This document shows positions 44,832 through 58,047 of a stretch of 64,000 bases of DNA, piece after piece. Both the position numbers and the translations under genes were made by a program. The notes below the pieces were generated by a model that ran no database searches, had not been told where the DNA came from, and saw only the letters and a list, made by a program, of their open reading frames with translations. Position 1 is the stretch's first letter. Each line of letters opens with the position of its first letter. Source of the stretch: Lumbricus terrestris (taxonomy: Eukaryota; Annelida; Clitellata; Crassiclitellata; Lumbricidae); NCBI GenBank assembly GCA_949752735.1, contig OX457037.1:11832358-11896357 (forward strand). Direction: 5' to 3'.

Positions 44832-47659
44832 TTACATAACAAAAATCTGATTAGGCCTGTTAATTAATTTACCATGTCGCTGTAGAAGAAAGCGGCGAAC
44901 AATGTGTTCAAACGGATGGCTGCACTTCATAGCAAACAAATCAGATAGGGCTTTTCTAAACGGATGATTGCAGTCGACACAGCATCTGAGTTCTAAATAT
45001 CTCGCAAGGAAATGTCTTCCAAGAAAATGACAACGTGAAACGGTGTAATGTTTCCGAAGAGAGTTGAAGAGCACACATTTGTTAGCATCTGACTTAAGGT
45101 TCGGAAAATCGTAATTTGTTGACGATAAGAAACAAAGGAACGCATGCAATCCAACCAAAGATTGTACGTCGCTATCAAATAACGAGCTGAACGGTGGTAT
45201 GACCAAAACATTCGTAAATGCCATCTCCTTCAAATCACTTTGCAGATCAGGCTCCTGTAGAATTTTTTCACATAGACGCAACACTTCATCGTATTTACGA
45301 CAATTATGAAGGTACAAAGCCTGATAGCAGTCAGCTGTGTTGCATTGGATGCCAAACTCTTTCCGAATAACACGGTAAAATGATGTCATATTTTCGAAAG
45401 CATATTCAGTCAGACAAACAATTATTGCTCGTTCACTCAAAATCAAAGGTCTCACAAAACTCAGAAGAGCATTTCGTATCACTGAAATTGAATCCGTTCT
45501 GCGATATACACAGCGTCTGGAAGTTTTAAAACAAGTCCATGACTTCGACAGCAATCCAAGTAGGTCAAACTTTTGTTTGGCGGAGGTTATCAAAAAATGG
45601 TCGAAAGGAAACACAGAAGTAGGTAGATGGGCTGCTAATTCAACGTGTTTCGAAATCCTTTCAGCAGATCTGACTGTCAAATAGTAGGCAAGAACCTTTC
45701 CCGTAAGACGCAGATCAAGATAAATATGTCTACGGGATAAACACTTCTTTTCCTTGAACTTCATAGAGAGCAGGAAACACCCAACGATTCTAACAACATC
45801 GTCGATGAACAACAAACAGCCTGCATTCAATGTTTCAATTTCCGCTTTGGTCGGTTGATCCATCAAAACTGCGGAGCAAAGTTCTATTACTATTTGGTTT
45901 TCAGTTGTTGCAAAGTGCAGAGCAGCCAGGTAGACCAATGCTGCAGGAGCAATGGAATTGGATTGAGAATCGTCACATTCAATAGCCTTTTTGAGGAACT
46001 CTCTTGATATCAGAGACAGTAGTTGAAACTCTGAACGGCTATTTAACCCTGTTAAATTTTCCATCAATTCTTGTGCTCGCAGAAATTGACGCAAACTTTT
46101 CTCTGCAATTAAGGGTTCAGGAAATATATGATACTGGCACCTTACGATTTTTAGCCTCGAAAAAATTCCTTTTACATATTCAAGTAGTTCAATATCGGAT
46201 GATATTTCTTTACCATAACCTAAGCTATAGGCAGTGTTCAAGCTATGCACTACTTTATCAATGTACGCGAAACACGACACGTCAACAGGCATTGGAAGTT
46301 TTGGCATTTCACCGCTTCCTAATAAATTAATTTTCCTCAATAGACGGATATAACTTGAAATGGATCTCGGCTGTGCTTTCAAAGACTTAAATGATCCACG
46401 AAAGAAGATATTACAATCGGTAATTCCAATGGAAAATAATAAATCTAACGACTCTGACTGCAACGTATTCCTATATTCGCTGAGAGATTGTAGACATTTT
46501 TCAATATGGAACTTACGTTCTAATTTGTAATATGTTAAAATGGTTGGAACTATGTAATTTCTCCAGAACCATTGACAAAGAATGTCAGATATGCAGAATT
46601 TATTCAACTGTTCTTCAATCTTGTGAAGCGTTGTCAAATTAAACGGCTCATGAAATAAGTTTGCTTCAGGAATAAAATAGTTCGGACAGTATCTCCTTTT
46701 TAACCATTCTGAAAGTTTTTCAAGCAGCTGACTGCAGATTGTAATGACAGAAGAGGAATTCCACCATTCAGATGGCATCTCTTCACAAGTCCATAGCATC
46801 AACGTCTTTAAATGATACGAACATAAAACCTCGTCTTCCTTTGGACAATCCTTCTGTATCAATTCTCTGCTCGAAAAGAATCTGAGCATATGATAGACAA
46901 TTTGTTGAATCTGAGTCCAACTCCGTAGTAAAATTACTTCTGCCACTGAAAATGACAATCTCCACTGAAATTCATCGTCCCTGCAATCACGGTGCTGAGC
47001 GTATACAACATGACAACCCTGTTGCACAACTTCGGATATTGTGTCGATTATCGGCCATCCATGATTTCTAGATCGCTTTGTCCAACTTTTAGCTTCATTA
47101 GGCCACCGAGGGCACCACAAACCAACAACGCTATCAGTCGAGATATATGTGTCACTATCCTGAATAGTGATTGCTGGACCTCTCACAGTTTCTGTAAGCT
47201 CAACAGAACGGTGATGAGTCAGACAACAGGTAGCAACATTGGGTTCAGTGCGTTTAATGTATATTATTTTTTTTGAACGGCTAAATTCATATTTTTTGTA
47301 TCTCCAGCAGTAATTGAGTTCACCCGTTCTTCGAAGTCGAACAAACCTGGATATCTTAGGTATGGCTCCATCCTGTAACATTCGATTCTATCGTGTAAAC
47401 GACTCACATCATTTGGCAATACTGGAAAGTCTTCGAAGGCTAACACATAACCGTACAACGTTATAGCATCGATGTCGTTGAAACATGACTTCAACGGTCG
47501 TATATAAAATTCCATAGCGCTGCCACAAAATATGGCATAGCAGTAATGTGCACTATGGATAATTTCATAAACAGGATCATACGACTCTGGAAGCAATTGG
47601 CATTTACCAACAATGAATTCAGTTACAACTTTATCCCTCTCTTTTTCCACATCTACCAT
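44832..47659 (-). CDS. Mab-21/cGAS-like receptor-type protein, unit 2 (one frameshift)
   Basis: Intronless paralogue of 12126-14952. The first 131 codons (47659-47264) carry FCGSAMEF and CFNDIDAI. The frame then shifts near 47345, where AACAAACC replaces AACAAAACC of unit 1 (one A lost). The remaining 849-codon frame (47381-44832) covers TDSVVGLWCPRWP, NHGWP, QQGCHVV, QWRLSFSVAE and the complete C-terminal region through FEHIVRRFLLQRHGK. The site of the unit 1 frameshift is intact here. Catalytic-type GS, D62, D64 and the third Asp are all kept. Start at MVDVEKERDK is chosen because the upstream ATG is out of frame. It runs convergent to the FAMeT-like gene, about 2.4 kb away. It may be a young pseudogene, or intact with a homopolymer base-call error. 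Confidence 0.88.
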
Positions 47660-48230
47660 TATCTGAAATGTAAATTACAGGTTCGAGTTTCATCATATTC
47701 GTTTTAGTTTTCATAACCAAATCATCATTATCGTGATCATCGTTCTTTCTGCCAGTGGTAGATTACTGTTTAATATGGCCTACCCGTTTTAGCTCATGGA
47801 ATAATGAATACGGTAACTCATGGCATGTCTCAGCGTGATTCTAGTTAACACCGATTGTGTCTGAATTCATGCGCTCTAATATGGGGCTTATGAGAGCGCT
47901 TGCGAATGAGGCCAAGTAGGTAGAAAAGTAAAATTTCGCAGCACTACTGGCAAAGAAATACATAATTACTCAAATAGTGCACTCAAGTCTAAATAGTTCG
48001 TTGGCGTATTTGGGTCATTTACGTGTTTAACGCCCATCAGAAACTAAAATAAGAATACTGTAAAACAATATTGTTTTCTCTGGGTCATTCAAATGGAGCA
48101 ACCTTCTCAAGTTTTCCCTATCTACGCTTTTGATAGTTCCTATAACGTTGTCGTAAAAAGTAAGCCCGTATCTTATATATATATTTTGGTAAGTCTGTGT
48201 GTTTGTTTGTTTGTTTGTCAGCTATGCACG
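47660..48230. other. Upstream region of Mab-21-like gene, unit 2
   Basis: Aligned with 14953-15480 of unit 1. No other feature is seen, apart from a short (GTTT)n at 48200-48216. Confidence 0.5.
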
Positions 48231-48239
48231 GCCACAGTT

Positions 48240-49484
48240 TTGAAGCAATCGACCCCATTCCTTCGCATGGGGGTCGGACTCGACCCGACACAGGTAAATG
48301 GGGGGGGGGGTTGGCGAATCTTTGCCACGATGGGGGCCCGAATGGGGGGCAAAACCCCTCATTTTCCCCTACTTTTCAGGTTTTTCCATGCATAGTTTCA
48401 CACTTATTCATCTGAAATGTTGCAACTACACAGATTTTTACACGGGCCACCTAGCCTCCACCAAACACACAACTCGGCGACCCGCAGGGCCGACGTGTGT
48501 ACTTGGTGGGGGGGACTTGGGAGTTCAGGGGGGGGAGAATTTTTTTCCCGAAAACCCAAATTTCACGGGTGGCGAACCGGTGGAGCTCGGAGTGTGGTGG
48601 GGTGTCGTCGGGTGTGAGGGGTGGAGTGGGGTGGGGGGGGGGGGAGAATGAGGAAGAATTTTTTTCAAGAAAACCAAAATTTTACGGGTGGAGTATTGAT
48701 TGAGGTCGGAGTGTGGTGGGGGTGTCGTGGGTGCGGTGGGGAATAGGGGTTGGAGGGAAGTGAGAGGGTGGGGGGAGGAATTTTTCCCGAAAACCCAAAT
48801 TTCACGGTTAGCATACCGGTGGAGGTCGGAGTTAGTGGTGGCGTGTTGTGGAAGGGGGTGGACGAGCGGGTGGGAGAAATTTGGGGGGGATTTTTTCCCG
48901 AAAACCAAAATGTCACGGGTGGCGTACCGGTGGAGGTCGGATTTAGTGTTGGCGTGTTGTGTGGTGGATGGTCCAGGGTGGGGGCGGGTTTTAGGGGGGC
49001 CAAAAATTTCCCGAAAACTAAAATTTCACGGGTGGCGTACCGGTGGAGGTCGGAATTAGTGGTGGCGTGTTGTGGATGGGGGTGGGGAGGAGGTGGGGGG
49101 AATTTGGGGGATGTTTTTCGCCGAAAATCAAAATTTCACGGGTGGCGTACCGGTGAAGGTGTGGGTGTGGTGGGGTCAAGGAGGGAGGGTAGGAGGGAGG
49201 AAGCGAAGGAGGGAGGGTAGGAGGGAGCGTGTGGGGGAGTGTGGGAGGGGCGAGAATTGGATGGTGGGAGGAAGAGATGTGGGAGGGAGGGAGGGAGGGA
49301 GGGAGGGGGGGAGGGAGGGAGGGAGGGAGGGACGGAGGGAGGGAGGGACGGAGGGAGGGACGGAGGGAGGCAGGGAGGGAGGGATGGATGGAGGGAGGGA
49401 GGGAGGGAGGGAGGGAGGGAGGGATTGCCGGGGAACGGCCCGAATCCTAAAATTCCCGGGCAACGCCGGGTACCCCAGCTAGTA
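48240..49484 (-). mobile_element. GTTGCCCGGG-family repeat, inverted copy with two VNTRs
   Basis: Read on the minus strand it begins ACTAGCTGGGGTACCCGGCG, then TTGCCCGGGAATTTTAGG (49484 leftward). A (GGGA)n tract occupies 49170-49425. Next come six or so units of 105-125 bp, each with CCGAAAACC.AAATTTCACGG and GTGGCGTACCGGTGGAGGTC (48530-49160). The strong G bias leaves long Gly/Arg/Pro frames that are not genes. Confidence 0.75.
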
Positions 49485-51080
49485 CTCTATTAATACTCTA
49501 ATTGTGAAGAAAAACATTAGATCTTCGACCTAGCTAGGCTACAACTTACCTTAGGCGATGCTTAAAATTTAACAAAGAGTTTTGACGAATGTTATCGAAT
49601 AACTTAACACATCTGTTAAACTGAACGCACGTGTAACGCGTTCACAGTGCAACATCCTCATCCTAAAAGAATTGATGAGTAGACTATTGAAAACACGCGA
49701 TCAATGCAATGCTCTCACATGCATATAAGGGAGTGAGCAATTAGTCAGCAGGCGTAAATATGAAAATAAACAGCATTATAACCTACCAGTATAAATTGTG
49801 GTCCGCATGTTTCAACCGGATCTTTTATGATAAAGTAAAACACAATAGCATCATCGTCCTGATGGTAGGGAGGGGGCTTAGGCTAATCGAGTGACCCGGA
49901 TGAAATAGTGCTATAAAATTTCGCTTCATTTCAACTGTTCAGAATAACGACGAATGAGAGCGTAACACATAATTTACATAATTTTTTTCGTTATGTGCAT
50001 TTTCTTTTGCTTGTTATTGTTTGGTTTTATTCGACTCTTTAATCCGGATTCTGTTGACAGATAATTATTGAAAAATTTGTTTTAGATTATCGACGTCAGC
50101 AAATTTGCTGTTGGCCTATTCAGCCACCCTAATGTAGGCTAGCACAGTTGAGAAATATTTTCGTTGACCTTCCTTCAAGTAAGCCTAGTGAGCACATCTG
50201 CTTTCGTGTTGTCTCCTGATTTTTGAGTGACGCAACTTCATACGGGGCCCAACCCCACATAGAGTCTATTTCTCCAGTGGTAGCCTACAGGTTAGGACAT
50301 CAAGGCTGGCACCAAAATTAATGAGCAATCTACATAATCATTCCTTCTAAAAAAACATGTTCGCCTTAGTGGCGGAAACAAGAAATTTTTGGAACATATT
50401 AAAAATGAGAAAGATACAAAACTAAAATAATAAGCTTACGGGATTATTAACAGTAGGCCTGTGCTATGAAAAATTTCATTTCGATTTCACTTTCACTTAT
50501 TTCAGGTGGCAGTTAGAACTGTGATTGACATACCATAGTCAGAAACATCCATGTATCGGAGATCACCACAAGTGTTACAGCACAAAATTCTGTTGAGGAT
50601 AGTGTCTGATTATGACCGTTCTGCAGTTCTGAGAAGCGATGATGATCCACAAACTAACTGGAACCAATAATTCTACCAGCAGACTCTGAGACACCTGAAC
50701 CTGGTCAATCCACTGGAAAAAGTCACGATGGCATCTGCAAGTTCTAAATTCCACACGCCAGAAACCAAGACCCTACTTCATAAAAAGTATGAACTGAGCT
50801 ATGAGGTTGTGTCGAGTAGCGAGGGCCTCTGCCTTGGCGCGACGGATAGGACTATGCATTGAACGAAACAACAACGAGCACTTATGGGAAGTTACGGAAC
50901 ATCTGCAAACGGGTCTAAACGATCCCTGGTGTAAGCTCAGTGAACCTTTAAAGAGGAAGGAATCAGAACCAGTGGACACCGGAATATTAGCTGCAGAACT
51001 GAATGTCCATTACGCTGACACATATACGGATGTTAGGCCCAACTAGGCTATATTAATTTTTATTTTAGGCCTAACATATT
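49485..51080. other. Spacer, no supported gene
   Basis: The first 420 bp match 16900-17140 of unit 1. From 50490 to 51045 the sequence may be an eroded retroelement; the frame 50801-51046 has no recognised domain. Confidence 0.4.
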
Positions 51081-51480
51081 AGACCTAACTACATTTCTCC
51101 TGGCGGCCCTCAGCACACCCGAAACACTCCATTCCTGTTTAATCAGTCTCTCAACCTTCGCACCACACGTCCCACAACAATGGAGCACGGCCATAATAAT
51201 TACTAGAGGCCAAGGTTGCGTAATGTGCATGACAAATCGCCAGCAGACTTTCGACTTATTTCGATAGTACGTGTACTTTCGAGGATGGTTGAACGGGAAA
51301 AACAGCAGACATAATAATATCTATCTATCGCTCCAATTAAAAACAATGAAACCACATCTGAGTTATCACTTTGTCTTTCGACCGACAGGCCTAACAACAG
51401 TGACCATAAAAGAAATCCTGCATCAGATCAACACCCTCCTTGAGACCAACGCTTATGTTACGTCCATCTCATTATATAAT
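51081..51480 (+). mobile_element. Decayed LINE reverse transcriptase
   Basis: Broken plus-strand frames contain DKSPADFRLISIVRVLSRMV (51226-51290), resembling the DFRPIS...LSK region of non-LTR RTs. Then FVFRPTGLTTVTIKEILHQI and LLETNAYV (51372-51460) resemble the FRxTGSTT...LL block. Stops and frameshifts separate them. Confidence 0.7.
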
Positions 51481-51504
51481 AGGCCTACTTCTTCGAGTCG
51501 TTAG

Positions 51505-51905
51505 ACAAGAAGAAGAAAAAGAGGAGGATGAGGAGGAGGAGGAAGAAGAAGCAGAAGATGATGACGTAGAAGAAGAAGACGGCGAGGAGGAAGAAGATGA
51601 CGACGAAGAAGAAAATGATGAAGAATAAGCAGAGGATGAAGAATAAGCAGAGGATGAAGAAGAAGAAGAAGAAGAAGAAGAAGAAGAAGAAGAAGAAGAA
51701 GAAGAAGAAGAAGAAGACGGCGAGGAGGAAGAAGATGACGACGAAGAAGAAAATGATGAAGAATAAGATGACGACGAAGAAGAAAATGATGAAGAATAAG
51801 CAGAGGATGAAGAAGAAGAAGAAGAAGAAGAAGAAGAAGAAGAAGAAGAAGCAGAAGAAGAAGAAGAAGAAGAAGAAGAAGAAGAAGCAGAAGCAGAAGC
51901 AGAGC
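51505..51905. repeat. (GAA)n tract with duplicated block
   Basis: GAA-rich purine tract. A block of about 70 bp (GACGGCGAGGAGGAAGAAGA ... GATGAAGAATAAGCAGAGGA) occurs twice, at 51580-51660 and 51716-51810. Acidic and Lys-rich open frames are artefacts. Confidence 0.95.
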
Positions 51906-53363
51906 AGTCCCTTAATTATAATGCAACCATGATGCAGCCATAGGTATGATGTGTCGGAGGTTTCATTCTCTTAGCCTAGGCATATGAGAGCCGGTGGCCA
52001 ATCCTCTCCCTCACCGTTTCATCTTCCCATCGACACTGCACGGTCAGTGTATTCGTTATGGCTGAGTTGGATAGAGGGCGCAGGTGAATCAAAAGTCTCG
52101 AAACTTTTGCACTGTATTATATAGTTTATAACAGTTTTTTTTATATAGATTACAACCGTTTCTAAAGCTCTTACCTACTGTATCTCTCGAAGTGCTTTTC
52201 AGATGCGCTGGCTCCCAATGCGATCGACCCCGAGAGAAACGCATGATTTGAGGTAAGAGATAGATGAAGGAAGACTAGCGGAGAGGATGACGGAGCGAAC
52301 TGAGGTGGAAAGCAAGGAATAAAAGCCGAAGAAAGTCAGACCAGATGGAGCTGACACAAAGTATGTGAACGCGGTTGACGTACACAATGATTTGAACTCA
52401 TGACCTCGCATAAGACAGTCGAGTACGCTAACGACGAGTAACCCATTAGCATAACTAGTCGAGAAAAGGACAAAACAGGGACGTACGTCTGATCGTTCGA
52501 CTGGACAACAGTGACTCTGGAAATGCATAAAAGCCAAACATTCAGACTTAGGCGAATCAAATAAAAGCAAACATTGTGTCTGATATCAGATACAATGTTT
52601 TATTGTTTTTTCATAGAGTTGATGTTTCCAAAACGAGCTGTTATAAACATTGAACAATGAACATGCTGCCGCCGTGGCGTCAATGAGCCAAAACTGTGAT
52701 TCGACGCGTTAAAACGGAGACGTGTCAGCATCACAACCTTGTCGCAATGCATGGTAGCACCCGGATCCTCTTCAGCAAATTCTCATACCCGTATCCAGAG
52801 TTAAAACCAAGACCAGGAAAATCCCCTCCTTCCAATGCTGCCTCCGCCTCCGTCCTCGCCGTTTCCATATCCTTATACCTCCTCCGTTTTGTCTTTTCAT
52901 CTTCCCAGGCACCCTATGTCTTGCCCCCGTCCGTCCCATGGTGCACCCTATTACCGTCCCGCTTCCCGTTCGAAACCTCCCATCCTCTTCCGTTCCAGTA
53001 GGGATTGTAGAGTTCCGTATAACATCCCGGAAAGGTTTTTCATATTTGGCTGATGATGTAGGCTATATGTGAGTTTGAGAGCAAGCAAGCGTCAATAAGA
53101 GCAGCCAAATAGAAACATCTGCTGTGATTAAATGCGTTTTGGAATGTTCTGCCAAATTCTGTCTGCAGCTATGATCATACCAGAAGCTAGAACAATGTTG
53201 TTTAAGTATAAACTTACATGTCACATTCATGCGACTTTCTGGACTCTAGTAGGCCTAGTGTTGGCCAGATTTTTACACTTCAAGATGTTTTAATTCGTTT
53301 TCACTGTATCATGTCACAAACGCTCTGCGCGATGTATTAGGCTATACAAGAGCCGGGGCGGTG
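51906..53363. other. Spacer with possible SINE head
   Basis: At 52370-52445 the minus strand has TTAGCGTACTCGACTG and GTCATGAGTTCAAATC, resembling A and B boxes of a tRNA-derived SINE. A perfect palindrome, ACATTGT-TATCAGATACAATGT-like, lies at 52572-52600. From 53236 on, the sequence matches 18975 onward of unit 1. No gene is supported. Confidence 0.4.
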
Positions 53364-54685
53364 CAGTTGCGGCGCCAGACACTTTTTGTAGCCAGGCCAT
53401 AGCCAGGGCAGTCATACAAGTAACCAGGGCAGAGGGCAGCCACCTGCTCGGTTACACGGGCTTAGACAGGCCTGCTATAATTTAGCGCTAACGTGCTCGC
53501 CATAGATGCCGCAGCTGGGTTTTCCCACTAGATCTGTTTTTTTTAAAAATCTCCGTCTGGGTGTCTGTTTTTTGGCCAAAATCTGGGTTTATTTAAGTTA
53601 CCGTACTTGACCATGAAATTGTATTTACAGCGCATGAATATTTTGTGAACTGAAAAATATACATTGTTTTTATAGTGAAATTCAATGTAAACTGGTTGTG
53701 CCACATAATTTTTGTTCCACTCGTTTTAGTTTTAAACTCCACAATCTAGATCTTGCGTTGTCAATTCACGAATAATTTATAACCTTGTTACACAGAGTAA
53801 TGGCTCCACGCAGAAATAAGCCGTTTTGACATCTCAATATAAGCATGAGGTCACTCCACGGAGTCCTCTCATTGTTAAGCCGTATCGACAATTCGACATC
53901 TCTAACATGTGTGGCCTATATATATATCAGGTCGATCTTCTAGGAAGTGTTCTAGTTGATGCAGAGCATTAATGTTCTAGGTGGCTTAAAAATAAAAATA
54001 CTTTTTGGCATTTGGAATGCAAAATAATCTTATAGACTAATCGCAGTGACTTAGCGAGCTATTGCAAATCTTCTTCCATGTAGCATTTTGATGCTTGCGC
54101 TTCGTTTGAAGCTAGTTGTATACGGGAATGTGGTTAAACAGCCACAGAATTTCTGACTGCCAGAACTTCTGCCCTACCAGAATTTTTGCCCTGCCAAAAT
54201 CTTTGCCCTCCAGAAGTCTTACCTGCCAGAATTTTGCCATTCCACACTTTTTCCCTGCCACAATTTTTCTCTGCCACAATTTTTTCCTGCCAGAATTTTG
54301 CCTGTCAGAATTTTTCCCTTTCAGAATCTTTTCCCTCCCATAATTTTCACCTGCCAGAACATTTGCCCCACCAGAATCTTGCCCTGACAGAATTTTTGCC
54401 CTGCCAAATTTTTCCTTGACACAACTTTTGCCCTACCAGAATTTTTCCCTGCCATAATTTTTCTCTGCCATCATTTTCTATGCCAGAAATTTTTCCCTCC
54501 CAGAGTTTTTACCGTGCCAGAGAGCGGACGGATGAACGTGAACAGTAAGAAACAATAAGCTTATGCTTGAACAAATTCTTTAAAGGCAAAATTTCTGGCA
54601 GGGCAATGACCAGGGCAACGACCAGGGAAAAGGCTTTTTTACCAGGGCATTTGCCCTGTCATGCCTTGGCGTAGCGCCGCCACTG
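53364..54685. mobile_element. hAT-type non-autonomous element with about 17-bp repeats, unit 2
   Basis: Ends are CAGTTGCGGCGCCA (left) and CAGTGGCGGCGCTA read inward from the right. Inside, from about 54150 to 54520, lie some 18 imperfect units of CCAGAATTTTTGCCCTG type. Unit 1 has the uninterrupted flank AGCCGGGGCGAGGTGTTTGC near 19085, which locates the insertion. The target duplication is poorly preserved. Confidence 0.7.
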
Positions 54686-56091
54686 GACCGGCGAGTTTAA
54701 CAAAGGCTGTGAGAATACAATAGGCGGATCTGGCAAATATGTTTGCCCAGGACCGTTTCTTTCACAGAATTTTTGTCAATTATTGTTTTCTATTTCTAAG
54801 GAATATTTCTTCCTCCTTCTTTGCCGAATTTGCCTAAGGCGATTTTTTTACTTCCGACTCTTCAAGAACCTGCCTGAATGTGTTTCAGATGAAAACGTTC
54901 TGCTCATAGAACTCAGGCTAATTTAAAAACTTGGACAAAAGGCATCACGACAGCGCAACAATGACAACAGTCAGTATGGATGAAGAGTCAGTCTGACCCT
55001 TGTACCAAAGTCCTAACCCATAGCTTACATTCGTTTACTGATCGTTTTATTCAAGTCTTGGAAACTTTGTTGCGGCCGACAAACAATCACGACACAGAAT
55101 CTTTAGGTTTGAAGTCGGATCATAAATAAAGGTCACCGTCTCCTTAAATACTCCATCGCGTGACGTTTGCTAATTTCGTCAATCGGCAACTCTAAATGAT
55201 TATTGAATGTCTCCTTACAATGTGGGCCATATAATACGACATTGACGACAACAGCATACTCCTTTCAACCCTCCGTATACTGCACTGCGTAACCGCCTAT
55301 GAAGGTGAGATCTTAAAATGGCTGGTTCAAGCAGAGACGATGTTCACCCTAGATACCTACAAGACTCATAATCATGATTACCTGGAGTTAATCTATTTCA
55401 CAGAATACATTCGACTATTACTATCCATTGGCAACAATCCATTTGAATGGGAGCTGACAATCAGTGCCTTAGATCCACAATTTTGAAATAATCAAAGGTG
55501 TTTGAAATGATGATGGCTAATAATGGTTATCATATCGACAATAAAAAACAATTAATTAATTAATAAAACATGATAATAATTATTATTACGAGTGTTGTTG
55601 TTGCTATTTTTATTAATATTATTATTTATTGTTTTTTTTTATTATTGCAGTTGGTTAGCGCAATAAAGTAGAAAGATTGCAGAAACATAGATATCATCAT
55701 ATGTTTCTCTTGTAGAATGCATCATCTCTAGATAATTCTTCTGGAAATATTTCTAAAGTGAGGTTCTAACATAATATAGACTTAAAGACACTTATCGTCT
55801 GGGTCACATTAATTATCTGCTATTTCTGCTATTTGTCTGAGCGTTTATCGTGACGCAGGAGACGTGTAGCCGAACCTAATTGCTCGTGAAAGCTATTGCG
55901 TGAAAGAAACAGTGCAGCCCCTGAAAAAGGTCGTGCAACACCAGGTACACGTTCCACACAGTTCGTGAATGGAAACAATTATTTCTCGCAGGTCGATCCG
56001 CGTTATTTTTCCGACAGAACATTTTGAATAAGCTTATTATTTTCGACCGACAGTTTGGAAAAAATATAAATCGCGCTGATACATGGGGACC
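54686..56091. other. Unit spacer, segmental duplicate
   Basis: Matches 19090-20020, 20941-21142 and 23393-23690 of unit 1, with the unit 1 insertions absent. No conserved frame is seen. Confidence 0.6.
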
Positions 56092-56286
56092 CAGTGGCGT
56101 AGCCAGTTATTTTTTCATGGGGGACAGTGGAGTGGCAGCTTAAAATGATGGGGTGGCTACCGTTGGCAATTAAAGCGCGCATCGGCATCGCGAGCCGTAC
56201 GCACGATAATTGAGCAATTGAACAAAATACTGAAAGTAGTCAGGAGTGTCATGACATCATTGACATGACAGCAATGAGCAATCACA

Positions 56287-58047
56287 CAGTGTTTAATCTA
56301 GTCCCCCTCCTCTGGGGGGGGATTGAGGTTTCTGGGGGGAGACAATTGAGCGTCCGAAGGACGCTTGTGATGCACGTAGCAGCGAGACTGGGAGGGGGAG
56401 GGGTATGGGGAGGGGACGCCCTCCCCATCAGAGACTTTTTGAATTTCCACATTGCAATGGCAGCATTTTAAGGTGTCATCTTAACAAAATAGCTGTACTT
56501 TTTCAGGGACCCATTAGAAAATTTTTGAATTTCCACATTGCAATGGCAGCATTTTAAGGTGTCATCTTAACAAAATAGCTGTACTTTTTCAGGGACCCAT
56601 TAGAACATTTTTGAATTTCCACATTGCAATGGCAGCATTTTAAGGGGTCATCTTAACAAAATAGCTGTACTTTTTCAGTGACCCATTAGAACATTTTTGA
56701 ACTTCCACATTGAAATGGCAGCAATTTAAGGGGTCATCTTAACAAAATAGCTGTACTTTTTCAGTGACCCATTAGAAACTTTTTGAACTTCCACATTGCA
56801 ATGGCAGCAATTTAAGGGGTCATCTGAACAAAATAGCTGTACTATTTCAGTGACCCATTAGAAACGTTTTGAACTTCCACATTGCAATGGCAGCATTTTA
56901 AAGGATCATCTTAACAAAATAGCTGTACTTTTTTAGTGACCCATTAGAACATTTTTGAACTTCCACATTGCAATGGCAGCATTTTAAGGTGTCACCTTAA
57001 CACAATAGCTGTACTTTTTCAGTGACCCATTAGAAACCTTTTGAACTTCCACATTGCAATGGCAGCAATTTGAGGTGTCATCTTAACAAAATAGCTGTAC
57101 TTTTTCAGTGACCCATTAGAAACTTTTTGAAATTCCACATTGCAATGGCAGCATTTTAAGGTGTCATCTTAACAAAATAGCTGTACTTTTTCAGTGACCC
57201 ATTAGAAACTTTTTGAACTTCCACATTGCAATGGCAGCAATTTAAGGCGTCATCTTAAAAAAATAGCTGTAGTTTTTCAGTGGCCCATCAGAAACATTTT
57301 GAACTTCCACATTGCAATGGCAGCATTTTGAGGTGTCATCTTAACAAAATAGTTGTACTTTTTCAGTGACCCATTAGAAAAATTTTGAATTTCCACATTT
57401 CAATGGCAGTAATTTAATCAAAGTAACGTACGTATAACAATAAACGTAGTCCATGTTCTCAAAATGAACTTATCAGACCTCTATAATTATAACAATAATG
57501 TATCATAAATTCATAATCAAAGTGACGTCAAAATAGGCCTAGTTTTGTATTCTCAAAATGAGCTTAAGGTGTCGTCTTAACAAAATAGCTGTACTTTTTC
57601 AGGGACCCATTAGAAAATTTTTGAATTTCCACATTGCAATGGCAGCATTTTAAGGTGTCGTCTTAACAAAATAGCTGTACTTTTTCAGTGGCCCATTAGA
57701 AACTTTTTCAATTTCCACATTGCGATGGCAGCATTTTAAGGTGTCATCTTAAAAAAATAGCTGTACTTTTTCAGTGACCCATTAGAAACTTTTTTGAATT
57801 TCCACATTACAATGGCTGCATTTTAAGGTGTCATCTTAACATGATAGTATCATATATTATTGTAGTAAATAATGTCATTATAATCACATAATAATAAATA
57901 ATATCAAGGTATATTATAACATTTAATGTAAAACAATGATGAAAACAATAACTAAAAACCAATATCATTTCACCAAATTTTTCTGGGGGGAAAATGTCAA
58001 TCCTGGGGGGGACTCCCCCCCCCCAGAGACGTCTAGATTAAACACTG
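56287..58047. mobile_element. MITE composed largely of an 86-bp satellite
   Basis: Ends CAGTGTTTAATCTAG and its complement CTAGATTAAACACTG are flanked by a perfect 9-bp direct repeat GCAATCACA (56278-56286 and 58048-58056). The element therefore inserted into the larger hAT. No coding capacity is present. Related left and right parts lie at 39178-39345 and 40341-40545. Confidence 0.88.
56430..57840. repeat. 86-bp tandem repeat, about 15 units
   Basis: Each unit carries TGAATTTCCACATTGCAATG, GCAGCATTTTAAGGTGTCAT, CTTAACAAAATAGCTGTACT and TTTTCAGTGACCCATTAGAA. About 11-12 units run from 56430 to 57410. A 150-bp unrelated stretch follows, then three or four more units to 57840. Confidence 0.95.

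Noticed and set aside
48298..49493. Gly/Arg/Pro-rich frames on both strands
   Set aside because: They derive from G-rich VNTR and GGGA runs of the GTTGCCCGGG-family repeat.
50801..51046. 81-aa frame considered as a gene
   Set aside because: No recognised motif; it lies directly upstream of a decayed LINE and is probably part of it.
51440..51932. Acidic (E/D) and poly-Lys frames
   Set aside because: Translations of the GAA tract; no flanking coding sequence.
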